This document shows positions 8,601 through 17,335 of a DNA stretch of 64,000 nucleotides, one piece after another (the stretch's first letter is position 1; each line of letters opens with the position of its first letter). Under the pieces are notes generated by a model, which was given only the letters and a program-made list of their open reading frames with translations, made no database searches and was not told the origin of the DNA. The position numbers were made by a program, and so were the translations under genes. Source of the stretch: Aneurinibacillus aneurinilyticus ATCC 12856. GTDB taxonomy: Bacteria; Bacillota; Bacilli; Aneurinibacillales; Aneurinibacillaceae. The stretch covers positions 1,031-65,030 of the forward strand of contig NZ_KE952747.1 in assembly GCF_000466385.1 (NCBI RefSeq). Reading direction: 5' to 3'.

Positions 8601-9902
8601 TTATAAACCGCTTAGTTTCGAATCGTATGGCTGCTCATCGCCTTCAAGCGGCACGTTCTCCTTTTTGCTTAAATCGAGATATTCGTCCTTTCCAATAATG
8701 CCAGCCGCACGGTCCTGCTGCTCTAATTCGCGCGCTTTCGGTACAGACAGCCAATAAGCAAGCCCAACAGCAATCAAGCCGCCGCTTAGCTTACCGATAA
8801 TGACGGGTAAAATCATTGTTGGCTGAAAATTGGCAGTAAATGAAAGGTGATCACCGAGCAGAAAAGCCGCACACACCGCAAAGGAAATATTGATAACCTT
8901 ATCTTTTGGTGGCATCGTTTTTACCAATCGGAACATCGCCAGGATGTTTGCTATCGTCGCAAGAAATCCTGCACTACCTACCGGACTTAAGCCCAGTTTA
9001 CTACCGACAGCTTCCAGTGGCCTTGCCAAATATTTGCGAACAAGATAAACGAACGGAAACGCACCTGCCAGCATAATACCAATAAACCCTGCTGTTTCAA
9101 GACCACGGACAGGATTTGCTTCGTCGGCAATAATCGGATCGAATCCCCAGCTTCCGAAAATCATGCTGAAAAAGCCTGTAAAGTATTCGACAATCGATGC
9201 AACAAGTACGAGTTTAATAAACGCATCAATTCCTCGGCCAAACCAGATAAAACCTCGAATCATCGTATTTGGGAAAAAGCGGAGACCAAGTGCAATAATC
9301 ACCACGAGAATCACAAGCGGAGATAAATTTGTCATAATCTGACCAAAGCTCAATGCAAGTTGATACGTAGCCTCTCCATTCGTGGCAATAACTTCGCGTA
9401 TTTTTGCATCGGAAAGAACCATCAAAATGCTGGCAATGAATACGCCAATAGGTACAGTTAAAATACCGGACATAACGCCGAGTGCCATATATTTGTAGTC
9501 CCGCTTCTCCAGCATGGCAAGTCCCATCGGAATGGAGAATACAATCGTGGCGCCTGCCATATATCCTGTCATCGTCGCCATAATCCAGCCTTCTTTTGTC
9601 TGGGCCAGCTTCTCTGCAAGCTGATAGCCACCCATGTCCATAGCAATAATCGAAGTGGCCGCAATGGCCGGATCAGCACCCATCGCATGAAATAAAGGTC
9701 CAAACACCGTTTGGATTAACTGCGAAAGATAGGGAATTGAGGCCATAATCCCTGCAGCCGGGACAAAAATGTACCCAACGGAATGCAATCCTTCCATAAA
9801 CTCGCGTCCCAATCCCTTTTCGCTGTCACGAATCGCCGCAATAGCTCCAGCCACCGCAGCTATCATCATGATATAAATTACGTAATTCCCGATTTGTGCC
9901 AA
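8601..9902 (-). CDS. eutH: Ethanolamine transporter EutH
   Basis: EutH lets ethanolamine enter the cell, which matters mainly when little uncharged ethanolamine diffuses in. The protein has 433 residues and about ten hydrophobic segments. Recognisable family pieces are the N-terminal IGNYVIYIMMIAAVAGAIAA, AMGADPAIAATSIIAMDMGG near residues 75-94, and MTGYMAGATIVFSIPMGLAM near 111-130. The start is TTG with AAGGAGG eight bases upstream. It is the last gene of the eut operon, 40 bases after eutC1, and is followed by a terminator. Confidence 0.93.
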   Translation of the reverse strand: MAQIGNYVIYIMMIAAVAGAIAAIRDSEKGLGREFMEGLHSVGYIFVPAAGIMASIPYLSQLIQTVFGPLFHAMGADPAIAATSIIAMDMGGYQLAEKLAQTKEGWIMATMTGYMAGATIVFSIPMGLAMLEKRDYKYMALGVMSGILTVPIGVFIASILMVLSDAKIREVIATNGEATYQLALSFGQIMTNLSPLVILVVIIALGLRFFPNTMIRGFIWFGRGIDAFIKLVLVASIVEYFTGFFSMIFGSWGFDPIIADEANPVRGLETAGFIGIMLAGAFPFVYLVRKYLARPLEAVGSKLGLSPVGSAGFLATIANILAMFRLVKTMPPKDKVINISFAVCAAFLLGDHLSFTANFQPTMILPVIIGKLSGGLIAVGLAYWLSVPKARELEQQDRAAGIIGKDEYLDLSKKENVPLEGDEQPYDSKLSGL

Positions 9903-9941
9903 ATCCAGCCCTCCTTATATGAAAAATAACACCAATAATTA

Positions 9942-10835
9942 CTAACTATTCTGATTATTTTTCTTCCTCATATAACTGACTCCGCTGGCCTCATGCTGTA
10001 TAATATCTCCGATTAAATCAGCCAAATATGCGCCTGCCTCCACCGGAGGAAAGCCACCTTTATGAATGTTGGAAATTACGGTCCGATCAGCCTCTACCGT
10101 GTGTGGCCCTGGACGATATACCATATATGCACTCAGACTTTCGGACGTAGCAAGGCCAGGCCGCTCTCCAATAAGCGAGAGTACGACATCGCACTCTACA
10201 ATGGATGCGATATGGTCTTGCACCCAGACACGGGACCGTTTGACAAATAACGGACGGGCCACACTCATGTTTTTTAGCTTGAGCCCCTGTTCAAGCGAGG
10301 GAAGTATATCCCGGATATTCGCTTCCACAGCAGACGAGCTAAGCCCATCGCAAACAAGAATCTGCACATTCTTCTTCTTTTCCCCGTGCTCGGAAAGCCA
10401 GCGAACGGACTTCTCCGATAGTTTGCGCCCCTTGTCTAAATCCATAAGATAAGTCGCCATGTCCTCAGCTTGTGTTCTCAATACGGGTAAGCCCAATGAC
10501 TCGACAAGTTCTTCCGATACATCCTTCATTACTGCATCCTGCGCTGCCGCATGATCGATGCGGAACTGTAGATAGCTACGTGTCCGCAAACGTGTGCCGG
10601 CACGTCCAATGCCGATTCGGGCCGGAGTGACTTGCTGGGCTCTTTCAATCGCCTGTAGATGATGCGGACGCTCCACCCCCATCTCCTTCTCCTCCGAAAA
10701 GAAAATCACATCTTCTTCTTTTCGTTGCGGAACCACTTCTTCCGTTCGTACCTCTTCCATACGGGAAACTTCCAGCTTACGGGTCAACTCACGCAGCACC
10801 TGCTCAACTACCTGCTCGATTTTTTGCTGGTTCAT
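9942..10835 (-). CDS. eutC: Ethanolamine ammonia-lyase small subunit, copy 1
   Basis: EutC pairs with EutB to form the adenosylcobalamin-dependent lyase that splits ethanolamine into acetaldehyde and ammonia. The protein has 297 residues. The core contains ARIGIGRAGTRLRTRSYLQF, FRIDHAAAQDAVMKDV, VCDGLSSSAVEAN, IGERPGLATSESLSAYMVY and ISNIHKGGFPPVEAGAYLA, all typical of EutC. The first 20 residues (MNQQKIEQVVEQVLREL) form an amphipathic helix followed by a charged linker, the usual form of a microcompartment targeting peptide. The start ATG at 10835 has AGGTGA four bases upstream and follows eutB1 by four bases, so the two are translationally linked. Confidence 0.92.
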   Translation of the reverse strand: MNQQKIEQVVEQVLRELTRKLEVSRMEEVRTEEVVPQRKEEDVIFFSEEKEMGVERPHHLQAIERAQQVTPARIGIGRAGTRLRTRSYLQFRIDHAAAQDAVMKDVSEELVESLGLPVLRTQAEDMATYLMDLDKGRKLSEKSVRWLSEHGEKKKNVQILVCDGLSSSAVEANIRDILPSLEQGLKLKNMSVARPLFVKRSRVWVQDHIASIVECDVVLSLIGERPGLATSESLSAYMVYRPGPHTVEADRTVISNIHKGGFPPVEAGAYLADLIGDIIQHEASGVSYMRKKNNQNS

Positions 10836-10839
10836 CTTC

Positions 10840-12210
10840 TCACCTCGCTTCCTCAAAAATCGAAAGGTCACCTGCACGTTCGGTCAATCGCCCATCTTCC
10901 ATCAATCCCATCTTCTCCAACCATTTCTCGAATTCTAGGAGCGGACGTAAACCTAGTATCTCGCGTAAGCTGGCATCGTCATGATAGCTTGTATCCTGGT
11001 AGTTTAGCATAACATCATCGCCACCCGGTACGCCCATATAGAAGTTCGCACCCGCCAGCGCGGTCAGCATGCCCGCAATTTCCTGATCATTCTGGTCGGC
11101 ATACATATGATTCGTATACGTAGGGGCAATTCCCATCGGTAAGCCATGGAGCTTGCCCATGAACAAATCTTCCAAATCGGCGCGTATCATTTGACGGCCG
11201 TCATAGAGCGTTTCCGGTCCGATAAAGCCTGATACATTATTGACCATGAACGGCTTCCACTGACGCGCATAACCGTATGTACGCGATTCCAGCGTCTGCA
11301 TATCCACATCAAGATCCGCATCAAGCGACACTTCTGAGCCCTGCCCTGTCTCAAAATACATCACATTTGGTCCCGCTGAAGTACCGTGGCGCATCATCAT
11401 GTTCAAAGCTTCATCAAGCATATTTTTGTTCACGCCGAATGCATCGTTCGCTTTTTGTGTCCCAGCCAGACTTTGGAACATTAACGCGATCGGTGCTCCC
11501 TTTTCCAATGCCTGCATCTGGGTAGTGATATGTGCAAGTACACAATTTTGTGTGGGAATCTCCCATTTCATCATAAAATCATGCGACATATGCAACAGAC
11601 GCGAGACAGATTCTACTGTATCGACATTTGGGTTGATACCGATAACAGCATCACCCGCTCCATAAGACAATCCTTCCTTCATTGAAAAAAGAATCCCCTC
11701 CGGATCGTCGGTAGGGTGATTCGGCTGGCAACGAAATGCCAGTCTTCCCTTCTCTCCGATGCGTGTATTACAGTGAGCAGTCGGACGGATTTTCTGTGAA
11801 GCCATGACCAAATCCATGCTGGACATGAGCTTGGCTACAGCTGCTATCATCTCACTTGTAAGTCCTCTGCCGAGTCGAGTAAGCTCATGAGATCCTGTCC
11901 GATGAGACAGTATATAATTACGCAGTTCGCCAATGCTCCAGTTTTTTATTTCATTATAAATGGAAAGGTTGATTCCATCATAAATAATTCGGGTTACCTC
12001 ATCCTCTTCATACGGAATGACCGGATTCTCATACACGTCTGCAAGAGTAAACTCACTGAGTACAACCTTCGCCGCCATACGCTCAAGCGAAGATTGTGCT
12101 GCGACGCGTGCCATCTGATCGCCCGACTTCTCTTCACTTGCCTTCGCTAATACATCTTTAACGGATGCAAACGAATAAGAACTGCCTTTTATGACACATG
12201 AAAGCTTCAT
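10840..12210 (-). CDS. eutB: Ethanolamine ammonia-lyase large subunit, copy 1 (altered substrate site)
   Basis: This is the TIM-barrel catalytic subunit of the B12 enzyme, 456 residues, near the family norm. It lines up without gaps with copy 2 through the catalytic core. In E. coli numbering, which fits exactly here, it keeps Arg160, Gln162, Asn193 and Glu287. Position 362, the aspartate that holds the substrate amino group, is Ala: the local motif reads APTYTNH instead of DICYTNH in copy 2. Cys161 replaces Leu in the CQPNHPTD motif. The barrel motifs YFETGQGSE and ADQND are intact. So it is probably folded and active on something, but affinity for ethanolamine may be changed. The start ATG has GGAGG upstream. 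Confidence 0.92.
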   Translation of the reverse strand: MKLSCVIKGSSYSFASVKDVLAKASEEKSGDQMARVAAQSSLERMAAKVVLSEFTLADVYENPVIPYEEDEVTRIIYDGINLSIYNEIKNWSIGELRNYILSHRTGSHELTRLGRGLTSEMIAAVAKLMSSMDLVMASQKIRPTAHCNTRIGEKGRLAFRCQPNHPTDDPEGILFSMKEGLSYGAGDAVIGINPNVDTVESVSRLLHMSHDFMMKWEIPTQNCVLAHITTQMQALEKGAPIALMFQSLAGTQKANDAFGVNKNMLDEALNMMMRHGTSAGPNVMYFETGQGSEVSLDADLDVDMQTLESRTYGYARQWKPFMVNNVSGFIGPETLYDGRQMIRADLEDLFMGKLHGLPMGIAPTYTNHMYADQNDQEIAGMLTALAGANFYMGVPGGDDVMLNYQDTSYHDDASLREILGLRPLLEFEKWLEKMGLMEDGRLTERAGDLSIFEEAR

Positions 12211-12240
12211 CCTTTCCCCCTCCTTCCGTTTTGCCGCAAG

Positions 12241-12717
12241 CTACCGCTTGCGGCGTTTATCCGCATCCTGCCCTTCTTCAGGTTCATTAGGCTTCTTATC
12301 TTCTATCACTGTCGGCTCCGTACTTGCCTGCATAGCTGCATTCTGCGGTGGAGCGGCTATTTCTTTCGTTTCCTTTTTACGCCTGTTTCCCGTACCGGTG
12401 CCCGCTTTTGTCGTATCTTGAGCAGGCGTAGGCGAAGCAACCGGTTCAGGCTTTTTTAGAATGTGATGTACCTCGTCATCCGGCCGGGGAATGAAATGGC
12501 TTGAAACAAGTTCACCAACACGCTCTGCAGCCGCTCGTCCCGCTTCAAGAGCTGCCTGCACGGCGCCTACATCACCTTCAACAAAAACGGTGACTAATGC
12601 AGCATCCACTTTCTCTTGTGATAGCAGCCGTACATCGGCTGCCTTTACCATCGCATCGGCCGCTTCAATCGATCCAATCAATCCTCTCGTTTCTATCATA
12701 CCTAGTGCCTTTGCCAT
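12241..12717 (-). CDS. Microcompartment shell protein, BMC domain with long tail (EutK-like position)
   Basis: The protein has 158 residues. Residues 1-92 are a standard hexamer-forming BMC domain (LGMIETRGLIGSIEAADAMV at the start, VGELVSSHFIPRPDDEV at the end). The last 65 residues are a low-complexity, Pro/Thr/Lys/Glu-rich tail ending in KRRKR, probably disordered. EutK of Salmonella likewise has a BMC domain with an added C-terminal part. Here the extension is not a folded winged helix but a charged tail. I start it at the ATG at 12717, six bases after AGGTG, rather than at GTG 12726, which overlaps the eutN stop. Confidence 0.88.
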   Translation of the reverse strand: MAKALGMIETRGLIGSIEAADAMVKAADVRLLSQEKVDAALVTVFVEGDVGAVQAALEAGRAAAERVGELVSSHFIPRPDDEVHHILKKPEPVASPTPAQDTTKAGTGTGNRRKKETKEIAAPPQNAAMQASTEPTVIEDKKPNEPEEGQDADKRRKR

Positions 12718-12722
12718 CGTTT

Positions 12723-12995
12723 TCACCTGCTTTCCACATCAATTGAGTCTACAATACCGATGATTACCGCATCCACCGGCACATCTTGTTCCGGAATCGC
12801 AAAACGGGCGGCACTGCCCATTGTCACCATGACAGTGTCGCCAATGCCGGCACCGATGCGATCAGCAGCAATGAGTGGTGCATCAATCGGCTTGCCGCCT
12901 GTATCTTCCAATTGTACAAAGAGAAACTTTAATCCGGTTAGCCCGTCTTCCTTGCGGGTCGCCCATACGTTGCCGATTACCGTTCCGATGCGCAT
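12723..12995 (-). CDS. eutN: Microcompartment vertex protein EutN
   Basis: EutN/CcmL pentamers cap the corners of the polyhedral shell. The protein has 90 residues. The family look is clear: MRIGTVIGNVWATRKEDGLTG at the start, a central strand with DTGGKPIDAPLIAADRIGAGIGD split by turns, and the C-terminal DAVIIGIVDSID. It sits between the unknown eut gene and the tailed BMC gene with seven- and few-base gaps, so it is part of the operon. Confidence 0.92.
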   Translation of the reverse strand: MRIGTVIGNVWATRKEDGLTGLKFLFVQLEDTGGKPIDAPLIAADRIGAGIGDTVMVTMGSAARFAIPEQDVPVDAVIIGIVDSIDVESR

Positions 12996-13002
12996 AGCGC
13001 AC

Positions 13003-13734
13003 TCACCTCTCGTCTACCTGAATGGTAACGCCGTTCGTACGCGCCGCGTCCCGGGCCAAAGGAGTGACCACGGTGGAAGAGGACACATAAAGCACCCGCT
13101 CCTTCGCCTGCTGCACATCGTTTTGCGTCAATACTTTTCCTTCAAATACGGTCGTTCGTTCAGAGCGAGAGGTGCGTCCTTCCATGCTCTCTCCTGTAAC
13201 CTCCTCCTCAACGAAAGTGTCAGCCAGCGCCAACACATCGGCCATTGAACCAAGGGTTGCACCGAACGCGCCAAGTTCTGCCGCATGCGTTCGAATATGT
13301 TGACGGTACCGTTTAGCTGCTGGAGAAAGCACAGCTTCTCCAGCTCTTACGTCCAACAACCACTTCAGCGATGAACATGGAACGAGCAGGGCAGGGAGTC
13401 CCCGCAAAAGCCCTTCTGCCAGCAATTGGCTGGCGACGGTTCCTGTCAAGCCTAATGCCCCACGCATCAATAAATCCTGATCTGTCTGCAAAAAAACCAG
13501 CCGTTTCACATCGCGGTGAAGCGAAACATGCTCCATCTCTTCTATCTGCGCATGATAGACATTCCATCCTGCCTGTAATTCTTTTTCAACGACGGCTACC
13601 GCCTGCGACTCGAATTCGCCCGGATAGACGAGCAGCAGGCCAGGCCGGGTCGGCCGAGATCGCTCCGTTTCAGGACGCAGACGACCGATTACTTCGGCCA
13701 CAATGCGCTCGATAAGGGCAGTATCGTACGTCAT
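13003..13734 (-). CDS. Eut-cluster protein of unknown role (TIGR02536-like)
   Basis: The protein has 243 residues. The first 18 residues (TALIERIVAEVIGRL) form an amphipathic helix like a shell-targeting peptide. The middle has Rossmann-like strands (PGLLLVYPGEF, RLVFLQTDQ) and the pattern PALLVPCSSLKWLLDVRAGE. The C-terminal segment VLTQNDVQQAKERVLYVSS, then TPLARDAARTNGVTIQV, matches a segment shared by several microcompartment cluster proteins. It resembles the eut proteins of unknown function found in Gram-positive clusters (TIGR02536 from memory). The ATG overlaps the eutM stop (TAATG). No catalytic residues can be named. Confidence 0.7.
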   Translation of the reverse strand: MTYDTALIERIVAEVIGRLRPETERSRPTRPGLLLVYPGEFESQAVAVVEKELQAGWNVYHAQIEEMEHVSLHRDVKRLVFLQTDQDLLMRGALGLTGTVASQLLAEGLLRGLPALLVPCSSLKWLLDVRAGEAVLSPAAKRYRQHIRTHAAELGAFGATLGSMADVLALADTFVEEEVTGESMEGRTSRSERTTVFEGKVLTQNDVQQAKERVLYVSSSTVVTPLARDAARTNGVTIQVDER

Positions 13735-14027
13735 TATTGTTGCGGTTCAAGCTTCGGTAAGATGCTTTCGAGCTCGTTATGCGGGCGAGGAATGACATGT
13801 ACGGAAAGAAGTTCGCCTACGCGCTGCGCTGCAGCCGCACCAGCATCGGTCGCTGCTTTTACTGCGCCAACATCACCGCGTACCAGTACCGTCACCAGAC
13901 CGCCGCCAACATGCACTTTGCCTACAAGATGAACGTTTGCTGCTTTTACCATTGCATCTGCAGCCTCTACGGAAGCAACCAAACCTTTTGTCTCAATCAT
14001 ACCTAGTGCCGTTAATTCTCTTGCCAT
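13734..14027 (-). CDS. eutM: Microcompartment hexameric shell protein EutM
   Basis: This is the main facet protein of the Eut shell. The protein has 97 residues, one BMC domain: [20 protein letters not shown], then [20 protein letters not shown] and the C-terminal [12 protein letters not shown]. The predicted pore loop around residue 40 (VGKVHVGGG) carries Gly and His. The gene is preceded by a good GGAGGAG site and followed with a TAATG overlap by the unknown eut gene. Confidence 0.94.
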   Translation of the reverse strand: MARELTALGMIETKGLVASVEAADAMVKAANVHLVGKVHVGGGLVTVLVRGDVGAVKAATDAGAAAAQRVGELLSVHVIPRPHNELESILPKLEPQQ

Positions 14028-14089
14028 TTTTTTCTCCTCCTTAGTTTTACAAACGTTTTTTATACATGCTCATGTCTAAAACTATCAGA

Positions 14090-15622
14090 CTATAACTGTG
14101 CAAGCACTTTATCGACCAGGGTAGCAACGGTTTGCTTGTCTATCTTGCCGACCGGACCGATTTTAGCAAGAACTTGCGCGACAGCCTGTTCAATCTGCTC
14201 TTCTTCGCCTTTCATTTGCAGTTTCGCCTGTCCTCTATCCGGCACACCACTGCCCGGTTTCGGTACAGCGATATCTTTTGTGCCGTATGCAAGACGTTTA
14301 AGATTCATCAAGTGGTGCGCTGTCAGGTTGTCCGACGTAATGTTGCCACCAAATGTACCGCAGCCTAAGGTCAGCGACGCAGCCAGGCCGGTGGTAGCTC
14401 CTACAGCACCGAGCGCCGACGGCGTATTGACGAGAATGCGCGATACAGGCAAACGCAATGCCAGCGTCCGGGCTACTTCCGTATCTTCCGTATGAAGCGA
14501 CAGTGTATGCCCACGGCCACCAAGCGCCAGCAAACGCTCGCACAAGTCGCTCCCTTCCTGCCACCCATTTACTGTATAAAATGCGAGAATAGGCGAGAGC
14601 TTCTCAATCGAAAACGGAATGTTCTTGCCTACCTCCGTCTCTTCCGCCAGCAAAAGCGTCGTTTCCTTCGGCACCCGAATACCTGCCATCTCAGCGATAA
14701 CCGCCGCCTTCTTGCCAACGATGGCGGAATTCAGCTTCCCACGTACCGGAGAAATTACGTCCTCCACTTTCTTCTTCTCTTCCTCGCTCAAGATGTATGC
14801 ACCGTTGTTACGAAAAGCACGCAATGCTTGTTCCCGTATGTTACGGTCGGCAATGACCGCCTGTTCCGAGGCGCAAATCGTTCCATTATCAAATGTTTTG
14901 CTATCGATAATGCGTCGCACCGCCTGCGCAACGTTCGCCGTTTTCTCGATATATACCGGTACATTGCCCGGGCCAACCCCGTATGCGGGTTTGCCAGAGC
15001 TGTATGCTGCACGGACAAGACCACTGCCCCCGGTCGACAAAATCAAGTTAACGTCACGATGCTTCATCAATCCTTCTGTCGCATCCATCGTCGGTTCTTC
15101 AATCCAGCCAATGATGCCTTCCGGCGCTCCAGCGGCCACAGCAGCCTGCTGGCAAATACGGGCCGCTTCCACCGTGCAGCGGGCCGCTGAAGGATGTGGA
15201 CTGAATACAATAGCGTTGCGCGCCTTAAGCGCGATTAAACTTTTAAAAATTGCGGTAGACGTCGGATTGGTTACCGGTACAATACCGGCAATTACACCAA
15301 ACGGCGAGGCAATTTCCACCACTTTTTCTTCTGGAAGTTCCCGAACGATACCTACTGTCTTTACCCCGGCAATCGATTCGTACACATCCTTTGATCCAAC
15401 CTGGTTTTTGATGGTTTTGTGTTCCACAATACCAAGCCCTGTTTCTTCTACCGCAAGCCTGGCGAGCTGATGCGCCTGTTCGTAGGCCGCATCAGCCATC
15501 GCCTTGACAATGCGGTCGACCTGTTCCTGTGAATAGCCTTTAAATTCCTGCTGCGCCTCCTTCGCCCGACGCACGGCATGACGCATGGCTTGCAGCGATT
15601 GCAAGTCTTTGTCGAGTTGCAC
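14090..15622 (-). CDS. eutE: Acylating acetaldehyde dehydrogenase EutE
   Basis: EutE turns acetaldehyde and CoA into acetyl-CoA with NAD inside the shell. The protein has 510 residues. The catalytic cysteine lies in NGTICASEQAV near residue 260, with the nucleotide-binding VNLILSTGGSGLVRAAYSSG upstream and YGVGPGNVPVYI as a family marker. The C-terminal 60 residues follow a Gly/Pro linker and form two predicted helices, the last one KQTVATLVDKVLAQL, which looks like a C-terminal encapsulation peptide. The start is GTG with AAAGGAG nine bases upstream. Confidence 0.93.
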   Translation of the reverse strand: MQLDKDLQSLQAMRHAVRRAKEAQQEFKGYSQEQVDRIVKAMADAAYEQAHQLARLAVEETGLGIVEHKTIKNQVGSKDVYESIAGVKTVGIVRELPEEKVVEIASPFGVIAGIVPVTNPTSTAIFKSLIALKARNAIVFSPHPSAARCTVEAARICQQAAVAAGAPEGIIGWIEEPTMDATEGLMKHRDVNLILSTGGSGLVRAAYSSGKPAYGVGPGNVPVYIEKTANVAQAVRRIIDSKTFDNGTICASEQAVIADRNIREQALRAFRNNGAYILSEEEKKKVEDVISPVRGKLNSAIVGKKAAVIAEMAGIRVPKETTLLLAEETEVGKNIPFSIEKLSPILAFYTVNGWQEGSDLCERLLALGGRGHTLSLHTEDTEVARTLALRLPVSRILVNTPSALGAVGATTGLAASLTLGCGTFGGNITSDNLTAHHLMNLKRLAYGTKDIAVPKPGSGVPDRGQAKLQMKGEEEQIEQAVAQVLAKIGPVGKIDKQTVATLVDKVLAQL

Positions 15623-15651
15623 TTCTACTCACTCCTTTCCGCCCCGCTGGC

Positions 15652-16305
15652 TTACCAGGTAAGTGGCTGGCGCGCCACCCGGATAATGCTGTCACGAAAT
15701 GCGTTAGCCGCAGCTTGACAAGCCGATTGTGTACCTGTCAACAGTCCGCCGCCAAAATTCGTTTCTGAAGGCGGGCCATAGAAAGCGGACAGTTGTACGT
15801 CCGCTGCTTTCAGAGCCGCGTCCAAGCCATACATCGCTTCAAGCGGTGGGGCAATTAAATACGCAAGCGGTTCGCCTTCATTAATACCTGCAATTTTGGA
15901 CAAATAGGCTCCTGTACGTGCGATAACATGTGCATATAGCGCGTGACTTCCATCATCGTTCAATGCTTCAAAATGCGCATCGTGCTCAATTATATTTTGT
16001 GCAGCTTCTATTCCGCTCTCCACCTCATCGGGAGTCGGTCCGGCGATAATGCCGATGAACTCCCCGGAAAGAGGACCAGAAGCGTGAGCTGCGCCCGCGT
16101 AAAACGAACGCGCATATACAACTTCCACTTCCGCCCGCTTTGTTGCTTCATCGAGCGCTGTATACCCGATATCGTCAATCGTCGTTGTAATCATGCCCAG
16201 ACTGCGGTGTCCGGACGTAAGCTGCAACTGTTTTGCCAGTGCTGCATCCACATTCGGAATCATCCGTACCGCCAGCACTTCCGCTTTAATCGGCTGAAGT
16301 TCCAC
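15652..16305 (-). CDS. eutL: Microcompartment shell protein EutL (tandem BMC)
   Basis: EutL forms trimers of fused BMC domains with a gated pore. The protein has 217 residues, the family length. Markers are PIKAEVLAVRMIPNVDAALA at the start, HRSLGMITTTIDDIGYTALDE, VYARSFYAGAAHASGPLSGE, and FYGPPSETNFGGGLLTGTQ. The start is GTG, eight bases after AAGGAGG. It follows eutC2 by 17 bases. Confidence 0.94.
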   Translation of the reverse strand: MELQPIKAEVLAVRMIPNVDAALAKQLQLTSGHRSLGMITTTIDDIGYTALDEATKRAEVEVVYARSFYAGAAHASGPLSGEFIGIIAGPTPDEVESGIEAAQNIIEHDAHFEALNDDGSHALYAHVIARTGAYLSKIAGINEGEPLAYLIAPPLEAMYGLDAALKAADVQLSAFYGPPSETNFGGGLLTGTQSACQAAANAFRDSIIRVARQPLTW

Positions 16306-16322
16306 TTCCCAACCCTCCTTCG

Positions 16323-17324
16323 CTATTGTTCCTTGCGTACAAGCGAAACGCCGCTTGCTTCATACCGGAGGATTTTCTGGACAACATTGCCCAGGTACGC
16401 CCCTGCTTCCACCGGCGGGATACCCCCTGTATGAATGTTCGAGATAACCATACGCTCGGCTTCCACAGTACCGTATCGCGGCTTGTAGCATAAATATGCG
16501 CTGAGGGATTCGGCACTGACCAGCCCTGGTCTCTCGCCGATAAGCAGTACAACGACTTCCGGCTCCAGCACTTCGCCGATGTCATCCATGACTGCAACGC
16601 GCCCCCTTTCCACGAAGAACGGTGTTCCCATCTCAATGCCAAGCGCTGTTAGCGACTGCTTAAGCGCCAGGTACGTATCTTCCACGTTCGCTTCTACAGC
16701 CTGGGAGCTAAGTCCATCGGAGACAACAATTTGCACTTTCGGCTTATGCTTGCAGCGCTCCTTCAACGTTCTTTTGGCCTCATCGCTCAAGCGCCGTCCT
16801 AAGTCCGGACGAAGGATGTACTCCTGCTTGTTATCCACACGGGTAACAACGCTAAATAGATTCAGCCTTTTCAATACGTCTTCAGACACCGTACCGTATA
16901 CGGCATCGACCGCAGCTGCGTGGTCGAAGCGGAATGAAAGCCATGCATCCGTCTTGGGCCGGAGCCCGGCACGGCCAATTCCGATACGAGCCGGAGTTTG
17001 TTTCATCAGCTCTGCTAGCTGTTCCTTGTTTTTTGGCTTGCTAATACCAGGTTTTTTGCTGGCGGCATCTTCTGTTTTTATTTGCTGTGCTGCCTGTTTA
17101 ACAATAGGGACAGCCTGGGACACGGATGATTCCGATACGACTGACGCTTCTACGCTTTTCGGTGCTTGTGCTTCTCCGACATGGTTCCATACTTTAACAG
17201 AACCATAATGTCTTTTCTCCTGCTGTGATTTCGACTCGGTGACAGTGTTGGTCTGTCCGGATTCCGCGTCTTTCAACTTCTCCATGACAAGCCGGGTCAC
17301 GGTTTCGATTAGCTGCCGATCCAT
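16323..17324 (-). CDS. eutC: Ethanolamine ammonia-lyase small subunit, copy 2
   Basis: The protein has 333 residues. An N-terminal amphipathic helix (MDRQLIETVTRLVMEKL) is joined by an unusually long linker of about 85 residues, rich in Ser, Gln, Val and Lys, to the EutC core, which starts near PARIGIGRAGLRPKTDAWL. The core has VSDGLSSQAVEANVED, IGERPGLVSAESLSAYLCY and ISNIHTGGIPPVEAGAYLG. The N-terminal helix is the likely shell-targeting peptide. I use the ATG at 17324 because AGGAGG is seven bases upstream; the ATG at 17330 is too close to it. Copy 1 has a shorter linker. Confidence 0.92.
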   Translation of the reverse strand: MDRQLIETVTRLVMEKLKDAESGQTNTVTESKSQQEKRHYGSVKVWNHVGEAQAPKSVEASVVSESSVSQAVPIVKQAAQQIKTEDAASKKPGISKPKNKEQLAELMKQTPARIGIGRAGLRPKTDAWLSFRFDHAAAVDAVYGTVSEDVLKRLNLFSVVTRVDNKQEYILRPDLGRRLSDEAKRTLKERCKHKPKVQIVVSDGLSSQAVEANVEDTYLALKQSLTALGIEMGTPFFVERGRVAVMDDIGEVLEPEVVVLLIGERPGLVSAESLSAYLCYKPRYGTVEAERMVISNIHTGGIPPVEAGAYLGNVVQKILRYEASGVSLVRKEQ

Positions 17325-17335
17325 ATTCATCCCTC

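Noticed and set aside
14492-15470. Long + strand frames opposite eutE
   Set aside because: They are antisense shadows of a GC-rich conserved gene; composition is Cys/Arg/Ser biased and no start site is present.
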